From assembly GCA_937864005.1 (NCBI GenBank), contig CALMIL010000117.1:1-39707 (forward strand): 39,707 nt of DNA, in the 5' to 3' direction. Below the pieces are notes generated by a model. It worked only from the letters and a program-made list of their open reading frames with translations, did no database searches and was not told the origin of the DNA. Below, piece by piece: positions 8,533 through 18,328 of this stretch. The stretch's first letter is position 1, and each line of letters starts with the position of its first letter. A program made the translations under genes and the position numbers. Origin of the DNA: an uncultured Burkholderiales bacterium. GTDB taxonomy: Bacteria; Pseudomonadota; Gammaproteobacteria; Burkholderiales; Burkholderiaceae_C.

Positions 8533-9701
8533 ACGACGCATCGGCCGGGCCGCTCGCCGGCCTGAAGGTGGTCGAGCTCGGCCAGTTGATCGCCGGCCCG
8601 TTCGCGGCCAAGACGCTCGCCGACTTCGGCGCCGAGGTGATCAAGATCGAGCCGCCCGGCGGCGACCCGCTGCGCCAGTGGCGGCTGCTGCACGACGGCA
8701 CGAGCGTGTGGTGGCAGGTCCAGAGCCGCGGCAAGCAAAGCGTCGTGCTCGACCTGCGCGACGCGGCCGATCGCGAAATCGTGCGCGCGCTGATCAATGA
8801 GGCCGACGTGCTGATCGAGAATTTCAAGCCCGGCACGCTCGAGGGCTGGGGCCTGTCGTACGAAAGCCTGAGCGCGGCCAATCCGGGCCTCGTCATGCTG
8901 CGCATCAGCGGCTACGGACAGAGCGGGCCATACCGCGACCGGCCGGGCTTCGGCGTCGTCGCCGAGGCGATGGGGGGCTTGCGCCACCTGACGGCCGAGC
9001 CGGGCCGGGTGCCGGTGCGCGTCGGCGTCAGCATCGGCGATACGCTCGCGTCGCTGCACGGCGTGATCGGCGTGCTGATGGCGCTGCACCACCGCGGCCA
9101 GAGCATCAGCGCCGACGCACCGAAGGGCCGCGGCCAGGTGATCGACGTCGCGCTCTACGAGGCGGTCTTCAACTGCATGGAAAGCCTGCTGCCCGAGTAC
9201 AGCGCGTTCGGCGTCGTGCGCGAGCCGGCCGGATCGGCACTGCCCGGCATCGCGCCGAGCAACGCCTACGCCTGCCGCGACGGCCACGTGCTCGTCGCCG
9301 GCAACGGCGATTCGATCTTTCGCCGCCTGATGTCGGCGATCGGCCGCGACGATCTGGGCGCCGACCCGCAGCTCGCGGGCAACGCCGGGCGCGTCGCGCG
9401 CGTCGCCGAGATCGACGCCGCGATCGGCGGCTGGACGGCGGCGCGCACCGTGACCGACGTGCTCGACGCGCTGAATGCGGCGCAGGTGCCGGCCGGACGC
9501 ATCTACACCGCGAAGGACATCGCCGAGGACCCGCACTACCGCGCGCGCGGCATGGTCGAGCGCATCACCCTGCGCGACGGCCTTGCGCTCGACGTTCCGG
9601 GCATCGTGCCGAAGCTGTCGCTGACGCCGGGGCGCATCGGCACACCGGCGCCGGCGCTCGGCGAGCACACCGAAAGCGTGAAGAAGGCCCTGCGCGGCTA
9701 G
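8529..9701 (+). CDS. CaiB/BaiF-type (class III) CoA-transferase
   Basis: A 390-residue class III CoA-transferase, which moves CoA between carboxylic acids through an aspartyl-CoA thioester. The N-terminal signature GLKVVELGQLIAGPFAAKTL, followed by LADFGAEVIKIEPPGGD, is canonical. The probable catalytic aspartate is in QVIDVALYEAVFN. The C-terminal half carries IYTAKDIAEDPHYRARGMV, the conserved 'DPH' segment. Substrates in this family include carnitine, bile acids, formate/oxalate, succinate/mesaconate and 2-methylacyl-CoAs; none can be chosen from sequence alone. Start ATG 8529 overlaps the rlmJ stop (ATGA). No acyl-CoA dehydrogenase or hydratase adjoins it, so the pathway is unknown. Confidence 0.9.
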   Translation: MNDASAGPLAGLKVVELGQLIAGPFAAKTLADFGAEVIKIEPPGGDPLRQWRLLHDGTSVWWQVQSRGKQSVVLDLRDAADREIVRALINEADVLIENFKPGTLEGWGLSYESLSAANPGLVMLRISGYGQSGPYRDRPGFGVVAEAMGGLRHLTAEPGRVPVRVGVSIGDTLASLHGVIGVLMALHHRGQSISADAPKGRGQVIDVALYEAVFNCMESLLPEYSAFGVVREPAGSALPGIAPSNAYACRDGHVLVAGNGDSIFRRLMSAIGRDDLGADPQLAGNAGRVARVAEIDAAIGGWTAARTVTDVLDALNAAQVPAGRIYTAKDIAEDPHYRARGMVERITLRDGLALDVPGIVPKLSLTPGRIGTPAPALGEHTESVKKALRG

Positions 9702-9766
9702 CACGCGGCGGCCGTTCGTTTCGCGCGCAGCAGCGATACTGCGCGCCAAACAACAAACCCAACGCC

Positions 9767-10441
9767 ATGTTCGCTTCGCTCAGCCGCTCGGCCTACCTGC
9801 GGATCATCCCGTTCGTGCTCTTCATGGCGCTGCTCGCCGCGCGCGGCAACCTGCCTTCGGACATCGGCTTCGACCTGCGCTGGATCTACGGTGCATCGAC
9901 GCTGCTCGTCGGCGGGCTGCTGCTGTGGTGGTGGCGCGAGTACGGCGAGCTGACGCGCCAGAACTTTCCGACGGCCGGCGAATTCGGGCTCGCGATCTTC
10001 GTCGGCCTCGCCGTCTTCGGCCTGTGGATCGTGCTCGACGCGCCGTGGATGGTGCTCGGCGAACCCGGTGCGCGCTTCGTCCCGCTCGACGCCGCCGGCG
10101 CGATCATCTGGCCGCTCGTCGTCGTGCGCCTCGTCGGCGCCTCGCTCGTCGTGCCGGTGATGGAGGAACTGTTCTGGCGCTCGTTCATCATGCGCTGGGT
10201 GCAAAGCCCGGTCTTCGAATCGGTCGACCCGCGCCGCGTCGGCGTGAAGGCGATCGTGCTGTCGACCTTCATCTTCGTCCTCGCCCACACGCTGTGGCTG
10301 GCCGCCGCCGTCGCCGGCCTCGCCTACGCGCTGCTGTACCGCCAGACCGGCAAGCTGTGGGTCGCGGTGATCGCGCACGCGGTGACGAACCTCGTGCTCG
10401 GCCTGTGGGTCGTGCGGACCGGGAACTGGGCGTTCTGGTAA
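9767..10441 (+). CDS. CPBP-family intramembrane metalloprotease, PEP-CTERM-associated type
   Basis: A 224-residue polytopic protein with about six hydrophobic segments and the three CPBP (CAAX protease and bacteriocin processing) motifs. These are EExxxR at 133-138 (EELFWR), FxxxH at 170-174 (FVLAH) and HxxxN at 204-208 (HAVTN). The EELFWRSFIMRW variant matches what I remember of the 'CAAX prenyl protease-related' subfamily (TIGR03008) reported mainly from genomes with the exosortase/PEP-CTERM sorting system. A PEP-CTERM protein is encoded at 30390-31064 in this window, which agrees with that link. The substrate is unknown. It stands alone on the plus strand and ends 6 bp from the convergent tgt stop. 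Confidence 0.82.
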   Translation: MFASLSRSAYLRIIPFVLFMALLAARGNLPSDIGFDLRWIYGASTLLVGGLLLWWWREYGELTRQNFPTAGEFGLAIFVGLAVFGLWIVLDAPWMVLGEPGARFVPLDAAGAIIWPLVVVRLVGASLVVPVMEELFWRSFIMRWVQSPVFESVDPRRVGVKAIVLSTFIFVLAHTLWLAAAVAGLAYALLYRQTGKLWVAVIAHAVTNLVLGLWVVRTGNWAFW

Positions 10442-10447
10442 AGGCGT

Positions 10448-13003
<2,556 letters not shown>

Positions 13004-13007
<4 letters not shown>

Positions 13008-14128
13008 GCCTCGAACCGTTCGTCACCTCGCGCCCGCTGACGCTCGGCGTCGAACTCGAGCTGCAGATCGTCAATACCCACGACTACGACCTGACCGCGG
13101 CCGCGGGCGACCTGATGCGCCTGATGAAGGGTCGCACCATCCCGGGCGACGTCAAGCCCGAGATCACGAGCAGCATGCTCGAGATCGCGACCGGCGTGTG
13201 CAGCGGCCACGCGCAGGTGCTCGACGAGCTGCGCGCGATCCGCGACCAGCTCGTCGAGTGCGAGCAAAAGCTCGACGTCCGGCTGTGCGGCGGCGGAACG
13301 CATCCGTTCCAGGACTGGAGCCGCAGAAGAATCTACGACGCGCCGCGCTTTCACGAGCTGTCCGCCCTCTACGGCTACCTGTCCAAGCAGTTCACGGTTT
13401 TCGGCCAGCACGTGCATGTCGGCTGCCCCGGCCCGGATCAGGCGCTGGTGCTGATGCACGGCCTGTCGCGCTTCATACCGCACCTGATCGCGCTGGCCGC
13501 GTCGTCGCCGTTCGTGCAGGGCAGCGACACCGGTTTTCATTCGGCGCGCCTGAATTCGGTGTCGGCGTTCCCGATGGCGGGCCGGGCGCCGTTCGTGCAG
13601 CGCTGGGAGGATTTCGAGAGCTTCTTCGCAAAGATGGCGCATACCGGCGTCGTCAGCAGCATGAAGGACTTCTACTGGGATATCCGCCCGAAGCCCGAGT
13701 TCGGCACGATCGAGGTACGCGTGCTCGATACGCCGCTGACGGTCGAAAAGGCGGCGGCGCTGGCCGGCTTCATCCAGTGCCTGGCGCGCTGGCTGCGCGT
13801 CGAGCGGCCCTTCGCGCTGAGCGAGGACGACTACCTGCCCTACACCTTCAATCGGTTCCAGGCCTGCCGCTTCGGGCTCGACGCGACCTACGTCGATCCC
13901 GACAGCGGCGAGCACCGCGTGCTGCGCGACGATCTGCTCGCGATCTTCGACAAGCTCGAGCTGCACGCAATGGAGCTGCGCGCCGAAGACGCGATCCAGA
14001 CGCTGCGCGCCGAGATTTTCGGCACCGGCAACGACGCGACCTGGATCCGCCAGCTGCAGCACCGCGAGCACCTGCTCGCCGAGGTCGTGCGCCAGCAGGC
14101 CCGGCGCTGGCGCGGACTGGCGCGTTGA
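13004..14128 (+). CDS. YbdK-type carboxylate-amine ligase (glutamate-cysteine ligase 2 family)
   Basis: A 374-residue member of the GCS2 family. Visible family blocks are [12 protein letters not shown] near the N-terminus, [55 protein letters not shown] and [21 protein letters not shown], all with their metal/ATP-binding Glu, His and Arg residues. E. coli YbdK has weak glutamate-cysteine ligase activity, and its true substrates are unknown; the family forms gamma-glutamyl or other amide bonds using ATP. The start overlaps the antiporter stop (ATGA). Sitting between two Kef-like transporters and next to a gamma-glutamyl hydrolase homologue, it may make or adjust a gamma-glutamyl metabolite linked to ion transport; that link is inference. 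Confidence 0.92.
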
Positions 14129-14190
14129 GCCCGGGAACGGCCGCCGATCGCTTGCAATCTCCGTGAGAACAGCATGAACATGGACCCCCG

Positions 14191-15033
14191 ATGCTTCGTC
14201 CGGTTTCACCGATCGGGCGAGCGCGTTCAACTGCGGTTCCCGGACTGAACGTGCGCCCGTTGCGCATCGGGCTGTCGGCGCGGCTGATGCACAAGCCGCC
14301 GGCCGAGCTCGGCTTTCGCAACAAGACGCTGCTCTACCTGGAGCAGTCGATCGCGCACTGGATCATGTCGCACGGGGCGCTGGCGATGACGGTGCCGACG
14401 CTGTCCTACGACGCCGGGGTCGAGCGGCGCAGGATCTCGGTGCGCGAATACGCGCAGGCGCTCGATGCGCTCGTGCTGCAGGGCGGCTCCGACGTCAACC
14501 CGAGCATCTACGGGCAGGAACCGCTGCGGCCCGAGTGGACCGGCGATATCGTGCGCGACCGCTACGAGATCGAGCTGATCGAGGGTTTCATGATGGCCGG
14601 CAAGCCGGTGCTCGGCATCTGCCGCGGCGCGCAGCTCATCAACGCGTCGTTCGGCGGCACGCTGATCCAGGATATCCCGACCCTGCGTCCGCAGGCGCAC
14701 GCGCACGTCGATCCGCTGCTCTACGACGAGCTGGCGCATCGCATCCGCTTCGAACCCGGCAGCCGGCTGGCGAGCACCTACGCGGAGTACGAGAGCCCGC
14801 TCGTCAACAGCATCCACCACCAGGCGGTCGACCGGCTCGGCGCCGACCTCGTCGTCGAGGCGCGCAGCGAGGAGGACGGCATCGTCGAGGCGATCCGCGC
14901 CACCGGATCGCTCTATGTCGTCGGCGTCCAGTGGCACCCCGAATTCCACTGGCGGCGCACCGACCGCCTCGACCCCGAGCCGCTGATGAATGCCTTCCTG
15001 CGCGCGGTGCGCGAGCGTGCCGGCAGCGAATGA
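14191..15033 (+). CDS. Class I glutamine amidotransferase-like hydrolase (peptidase C26, PuuD-like)
   Basis: Up to 280 residues with the gamma-glutamyl hydrolase/PuuD layout. The nucleophile is C144 in LGICRGAQLIN and the catalytic His-Glu pair is H249/E251 in GVQWHPEF. LVLQGGSDVNPSIYG is the equivalent of the PuuD 'GS.sNv.p..Y' loop, and SIHHQAVDRLG precedes the triad. PuuD cleaves gamma-glutamyl-GABA; other members cleave other gamma-glutamyl amides. The start is uncertain: ATG 14191 adds 20 residues unlike the family, whereas GTG 14251 begins at RPLRIGLSAR, the first conserved strand; neither has a clear ribosome-binding site. It lies 62 bp after the ligase and overlaps the next antiporter (ATGA). 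No other puu genes are nearby, so putrescine catabolism is unlikely. Confidence 0.88.
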   Translation: MLRPVSPIGRARSTAVPGLNVRPLRIGLSARLMHKPPAELGFRNKTLLYLEQSIAHWIMSHGALAMTVPTLSYDAGVERRRISVREYAQALDALVLQGGSDVNPSIYGQEPLRPEWTGDIVRDRYEIELIEGFMMAGKPVLGICRGAQLINASFGGTLIQDIPTLRPQAHAHVDPLLYDELAHRIRFEPGSRLASTYAEYESPLVNSIHHQAVDRLGADLVVEARSEEDGIVEAIRATGSLYVVGVQWHPEFHWRRTDRLDPEPLMNAFLRAVRERAGSE

Positions 15034-16307
15034 ACCCCGTCGCGTCGTCCCCGCTGGACTTCCTTCCACACGGCCTGCCGCCGATGAACGTGCTGCTCGT
15101 CTTCGGCGTGCTGCTCGCGTTCGGCACGCTCGGCGGCCTGCTCGCGGCGCGCGTGCGCTGGCTGCCGACGATCACCGGCTTCATGGCGCTCGGCCTGGCC
15201 GTCGGGCCGAGCGGCGCCGGGCTGCTGTCGCGCGAGGCGCTCGACAGTGCGAAGGTGCTCGTCGATATCGCGCTCGGCCTGATCCTGTTTCAGCTCGGCG
15301 CCACGCTGCACCCCTGGAAGGCGCTGCGCAACCGGGCCCTGCTCGTCACCAGCCTGGTCGAAGGCGGCGCGACCTTCGCCATCATCCTCGGCCTGATGAT
15401 CTGGATCGGCGCGCCGCCGGTCGTCGCGGTGCTCGCGGCGGCGATCGCGGTCTCGTCCTCGCCCGCGGTGCTGATGCACGTCGCGCACGAGCTGCACGCC
15501 GAGGGGCCGACGGTCGACGCCGCCGAAGCGCTCGTCGCGATGAACAATGTCTTCGCCTTCTTGCTCTTCTCGCTCGCGCTGCCGTTCGCGCTGCACGATG
15601 CGGAGGTGCCGATGCGAACCGCGCTGCTGCTGCCCGCCTACCAGGCGGTCGGCGCGATCGTGGTGAGCGTCGCCGTCGCCTGGGTCGTGACGCGCGTCGG
15701 CCTGCTCACGCGCACCGACGAGCAGCATCTGCGCTTCGCGCTGGTCGTCGGCGCGGTGATGCTGTCGCTCGGCCTGGCGCAGGCGCTGAAGGTATCGAGC
15801 CTGTTCGCGTCGCTCACGCTGGGCATCGCCTGCCGCTGGCTGCAGGGGCGCTCGCGGCTGACGCGGGTGGAGTTCGGCGGCGGGGCCGACCTCTTCTTCA
15901 TCATCCTGTTCGTCTTCGCCGGTGCGAATCTGCACATCCACGAAGTGATCCAGTACGCGCCGGTCGCGCTCGCCTTCGTCGTCGCGCGCTCGCTGGCGAA
16001 GACGGCCTCGGTCTACGGCTGCGGCCGCGTCTTCGAGCATCCGCACCGCCAGTCGGTCGCCGTCGGCCTGCTGCTGCTGCCGATGGCCGGGCTCGCGATC
16101 GGCCTCGTGCAGACGACCGGCTGGCTCGTGCCCGAACTCGCCGACCAGGTCTCGGCGATCGTCCTCGCGGCCGTTGCCCTGTTCGAGACGATCGGCCCGC
16201 CGATCGCCGCCTATGCCCTGCGCCTGTCGGGCGACGCCGGGCGCGCGGCGGTTCAAGCCGGCGAAACCGACGCCCTGGCCCAGCGTCGCATCGGCGACCC
16301 CGGCTGA
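15030..16307 (+). CDS. Kef/CPA2-like antiporter membrane protein, second of two
   Basis: A 425-residue protein with about 12 helices and no cytosolic RCK domain; start ATG 15030 overlaps the upstream stop (ATGA). CPA2 features are TITGFMALGLAVGPSG, ALGLILFQLGATLHPWKALR, AIAVSSSPAVLMHVAHEL and DLFFIILFVFAGANLH. At the ion-binding position it reads VAMNNVFAFLLF (N172-N173), which by eye aligns with the 'DD' of NapA-type exchangers. It is clearly homologous to the first antiporter but divergent from it, so this is not a recent duplication. The pair could form a heteromer or two separate transporters. Its C-terminal 25 residues are hydrophilic. A 263-bp gap then precedes the mscS gene. Confidence 0.85.
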   Translation: MNPVASSPLDFLPHGLPPMNVLLVFGVLLAFGTLGGLLAARVRWLPTITGFMALGLAVGPSGAGLLSREALDSAKVLVDIALGLILFQLGATLHPWKALRNRALLVTSLVEGGATFAIILGLMIWIGAPPVVAVLAAAIAVSSSPAVLMHVAHELHAEGPTVDAAEALVAMNNVFAFLLFSLALPFALHDAEVPMRTALLLPAYQAVGAIVVSVAVAWVVTRVGLLTRTDEQHLRFALVVGAVMLSLGLAQALKVSSLFASLTLGIACRWLQGRSRLTRVEFGGGADLFFIILFVFAGANLHIHEVIQYAPVALAFVVARSLAKTASVYGCGRVFEHPHRQSVAVGLLLLPMAGLAIGLVQTTGWLVPELADQVSAIVLAAVALFETIGPPIAAYALRLSGDAGRAAVQAGETDALAQRRIGDPG

Positions 16308-16570
16308 ATCCGGCCCGGCGATTGCAGGGGCCGCGCCGTCCCGATCGGCGCGTCACGGCCATGCCGCCGGAGCGGATGTTGTATGGTCGGGCATGACGCG
16401 AAGCGGCGATCCGCGGCCGTCGCGCCGATGCGCAGGCGTCGGCCGCAGTTGCGCGGCGCCCGCCGCGACGGCATGCGCGCGCCGCACCGGGCCGCGATGG
16501 CCGGTTCGCGCCAAGCCCCCCTTTCGACCACCCGCCGCCCGCGCGGCATAGAACGGAGGAACCCATTCCA
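16308..16570 (+). other. Intergenic region upstream of mscS
   Basis: A 263-bp gap, the longest in the window. It contains a ribosome-binding site, ACGGAGGA, at 16554-16561, shortly before the GTG start of the MscS gene. Short open frames in it have no recognisable similarity. A TTGTATGGT segment near 16379-16387 is the only A+T-rich patch that could contribute a -10 box, without a convincing -35. I see no strong hairpin terminator after the antiporter gene. Confidence 0.5.
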
Positions 16571-17428
16571 GTGAACGAAACTTTCGCCAAGCTGCTCGAT
16601 ACGCTGCCCGCCTTGCTGGCCGGCTATGGGATGAACCTGCTGGCGGCGATCGCGATGCTGATCGCGGGCTTCCTCGCCGCCGGCTGGCTGGGCCGCGCGA
16701 CGACGCGCGCGATGCACCGGGCCGAGCGCGTCGACCCGGTCTTCCCGCCGCTCGTCGGCAAGCTGGTCCGCCTGGCCGTCATCGTCTTCACCGTGATCGC
16801 CGTCCTGAACCGCTTCGGGGTGCAGACGGCGAGCCTGATCGCCGTCCTCGGCGCCGCCGGTCTGGCCATCGGCCTGGCGCTGCAGGGGACGCTGAGCAAC
16901 GTCGCCGCCGGCGTCATGATTCTCGTTTTCCGCCCGTTCGAGATCGGCGACGCGGTGCGCATCGGCAGCAGCGTCTACATCATCGACGGCATCGGGATGT
17001 TCCTTTGCAAGGCGCATCTGCCGGACGGCCCGTCGGCGCATATTCCGAACTCGAAGATCTGGGGCGAGACGCTCGTCAACCTGTCGGTCACCGACGGCGA
17101 CCGGCGCCGCATCGACGAAACCTACCGCATCGCCCTGGGCGACGATATCGACGCCGCGCTCGCGATCCTGACCCGGGTCGCGGCCGAGGAGCCGCGGGTG
17201 CTGCAGGACACGGCGCCGCTGATCGCGGTGCAGTCGTTCAGCGACAGCGCGGTCGATGTCCTGTTTCGGGTCTGGACCGAGCGCGGGGACTGGTGGGCCA
17301 CCAAGCTCGACCTGCTCAAGCGCTGCAAGCTGGCGCTCGAAGCGGGCGGCTGCCACATGCCGTACCTGCAGCGCGAGGTGCACATGCTCGAACCGCAGCG
17401 GATGGCCGCGCGCCGCGCTACAGCTTGA
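16571..17428 (+). CDS. mscS: MscS-type small-conductance mechanosensitive channel
   Basis: A 285-residue channel that opens under membrane tension to release solutes on hypo-osmotic shock. It has three N-terminal transmembrane helices. The pore helix reads AVLGAAGLAIGLALQGTLSN, with the alternating Ala/Gly packing of TM3a, and is followed by AAGVMILVFRPFEIGDAV, the start of the beta domain. IPNSKIWGETLVNLS is the conserved beta-domain loop. Length matches E. coli MscS (286). The start is GTG 16571, 9 nt after GGAGGA. Position after the antiporter/ligase operon suggests a shared osmotic role but probably its own transcript. Its last 11 bp overlap the convergent universal stress protein gene. 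Confidence 0.93.
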   Translation: MNETFAKLLDTLPALLAGYGMNLLAAIAMLIAGFLAAGWLGRATTRAMHRAERVDPVFPPLVGKLVRLAVIVFTVIAVLNRFGVQTASLIAVLGAAGLAIGLALQGTLSNVAAGVMILVFRPFEIGDAVRIGSSVYIIDGIGMFLCKAHLPDGPSAHIPNSKIWGETLVNLSVTDGDRRRIDETYRIALGDDIDAALAILTRVAAEEPRVLQDTAPLIAVQSFSDSAVDVLFRVWTERGDWWATKLDLLKRCKLALEAGGCHMPYLQREVHMLEPQRMAARRATA

Positions 17429-18263
17429 CGGCGAGCACCGGCAGCGGGCTCGACTTGACGACGCTTTCGGCCACGCTGCCGACGCCGAGGCGTTCCCAGC
17501 CGGTGCGGCCATGGGTGCCGATGACGATCAGGTCGGCACCGAACGCCGCCGCGCTCGATACGATCAACTCGTCGGGCTCGCCGTTGAGCACCGCCTGGTC
17601 GGCCTCGATCTGCCTGGCGGCAAGGTAGCCGTGCACGCGTGCCGCCGCCTCGGCGGCCTGCGCCGCGCGCTCGGCGGAGAACGAGGCGCGGATCGTCGAG
17701 ATCACCGACACCGGCAGGCGGCACGCCTCGGCGAGCCTGGCGGCGGCGACCGCGGCCGCATCCGAGAAGCGCGAGCCGTCGGTTGCGAGCAGGATGCGCC
17801 GCTGCCACATCGTCGCCCCTTCGGGGACGACGAGCACGGGGCAGCGGGCGCTGCCGATCGCCTTCGTCGTCGTCGTGCCGACGATGCGGCGCAACAGCCC
17901 GGGCTTCTCGCGCCGGCCCATCACGATCAGGTCGGCGCGATGCTCCTCGGCGGCCTGGACGATCATCTCGAGCGGGTCGCGCCCGAGCAGCAGAATCTTC
18001 TGCGCCGCGATGCCCATGTCTTGCGCCTGCTTCTCGAGCCGCTCGAGGAGTTCGCGCACCTCGCTGCCGGCCGCCTCGACCTGGATGTAGGCGACCTCTT
18101 CGGCGATCGGATGGGTGACGATGACCGACGCCAGATGCAGCGCCGCGCCAAAGGCCCTGGCCATCGCCATCGCGATGCGTTGCGCATCGACGCTGCGCGG
18201 TGTGGCATCGGTGGCAAGCAGGATCCGCTCGAAGCGGCCGATCGGCGACAACTGGCTGTCCAT
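17418..18263 (-). CDS. Tandem-domain universal stress protein
   Basis: A 281-residue protein with two UspA domains: residues about 12-150 and 153-281. The second domain has the nucleotide-binding signature G-x2-G-x9-G-S (IGTHGRTGWERLGVGS). The first domain is less canonical (MGRREKPGLLRRIVG). Both begin with the RILLATD strand typical of the family. Usp proteins bind ATP or AMP and modulate stress responses, and some directly regulate transporters. It is the last gene of the minus-strand cluster DUF6394-like/channel/SLC13/Usp, 65 bp after the SLC13 stop. Its 3' end overlaps mscS by 11 bp. Start ATG 18263 is chosen because the family N-terminus follows within a few residues. Confidence 0.92.
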   Translation of the reverse strand: MDSQLSPIGRFERILLATDATPRSVDAQRIAMAMARAFGAALHLASVIVTHPIAEEVAYIQVEAAGSEVRELLERLEKQAQDMGIAAQKILLLGRDPLEMIVQAAEEHRADLIVMGRREKPGLLRRIVGTTTTKAIGSARCPVLVVPEGATMWQRRILLATDGSRFSDAAAVAAARLAEACRLPVSVISTIRASFSAERAAQAAEAAARVHGYLAARQIEADQAVLNGEPDELIVSSAAAFGADLIVIGTHGRTGWERLGVGSVAESVVKSSPLPVLAVKL

Positions 18264-18328
18264 GGCATGCGCCCTTGCGTCAGGTGGACCGGATGGACCG
18301 GCTCGGGCCGCGTCGGTGCGGCGGGCGA

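Noticed and set aside
14191..15033. Putrescine (puu) catabolic gene
   Set aside because: The protein has the PuuD fold and triad, but no puuA, puuB, puuC or puuP gene is nearby; the context is transporters and a GCS2 ligase.
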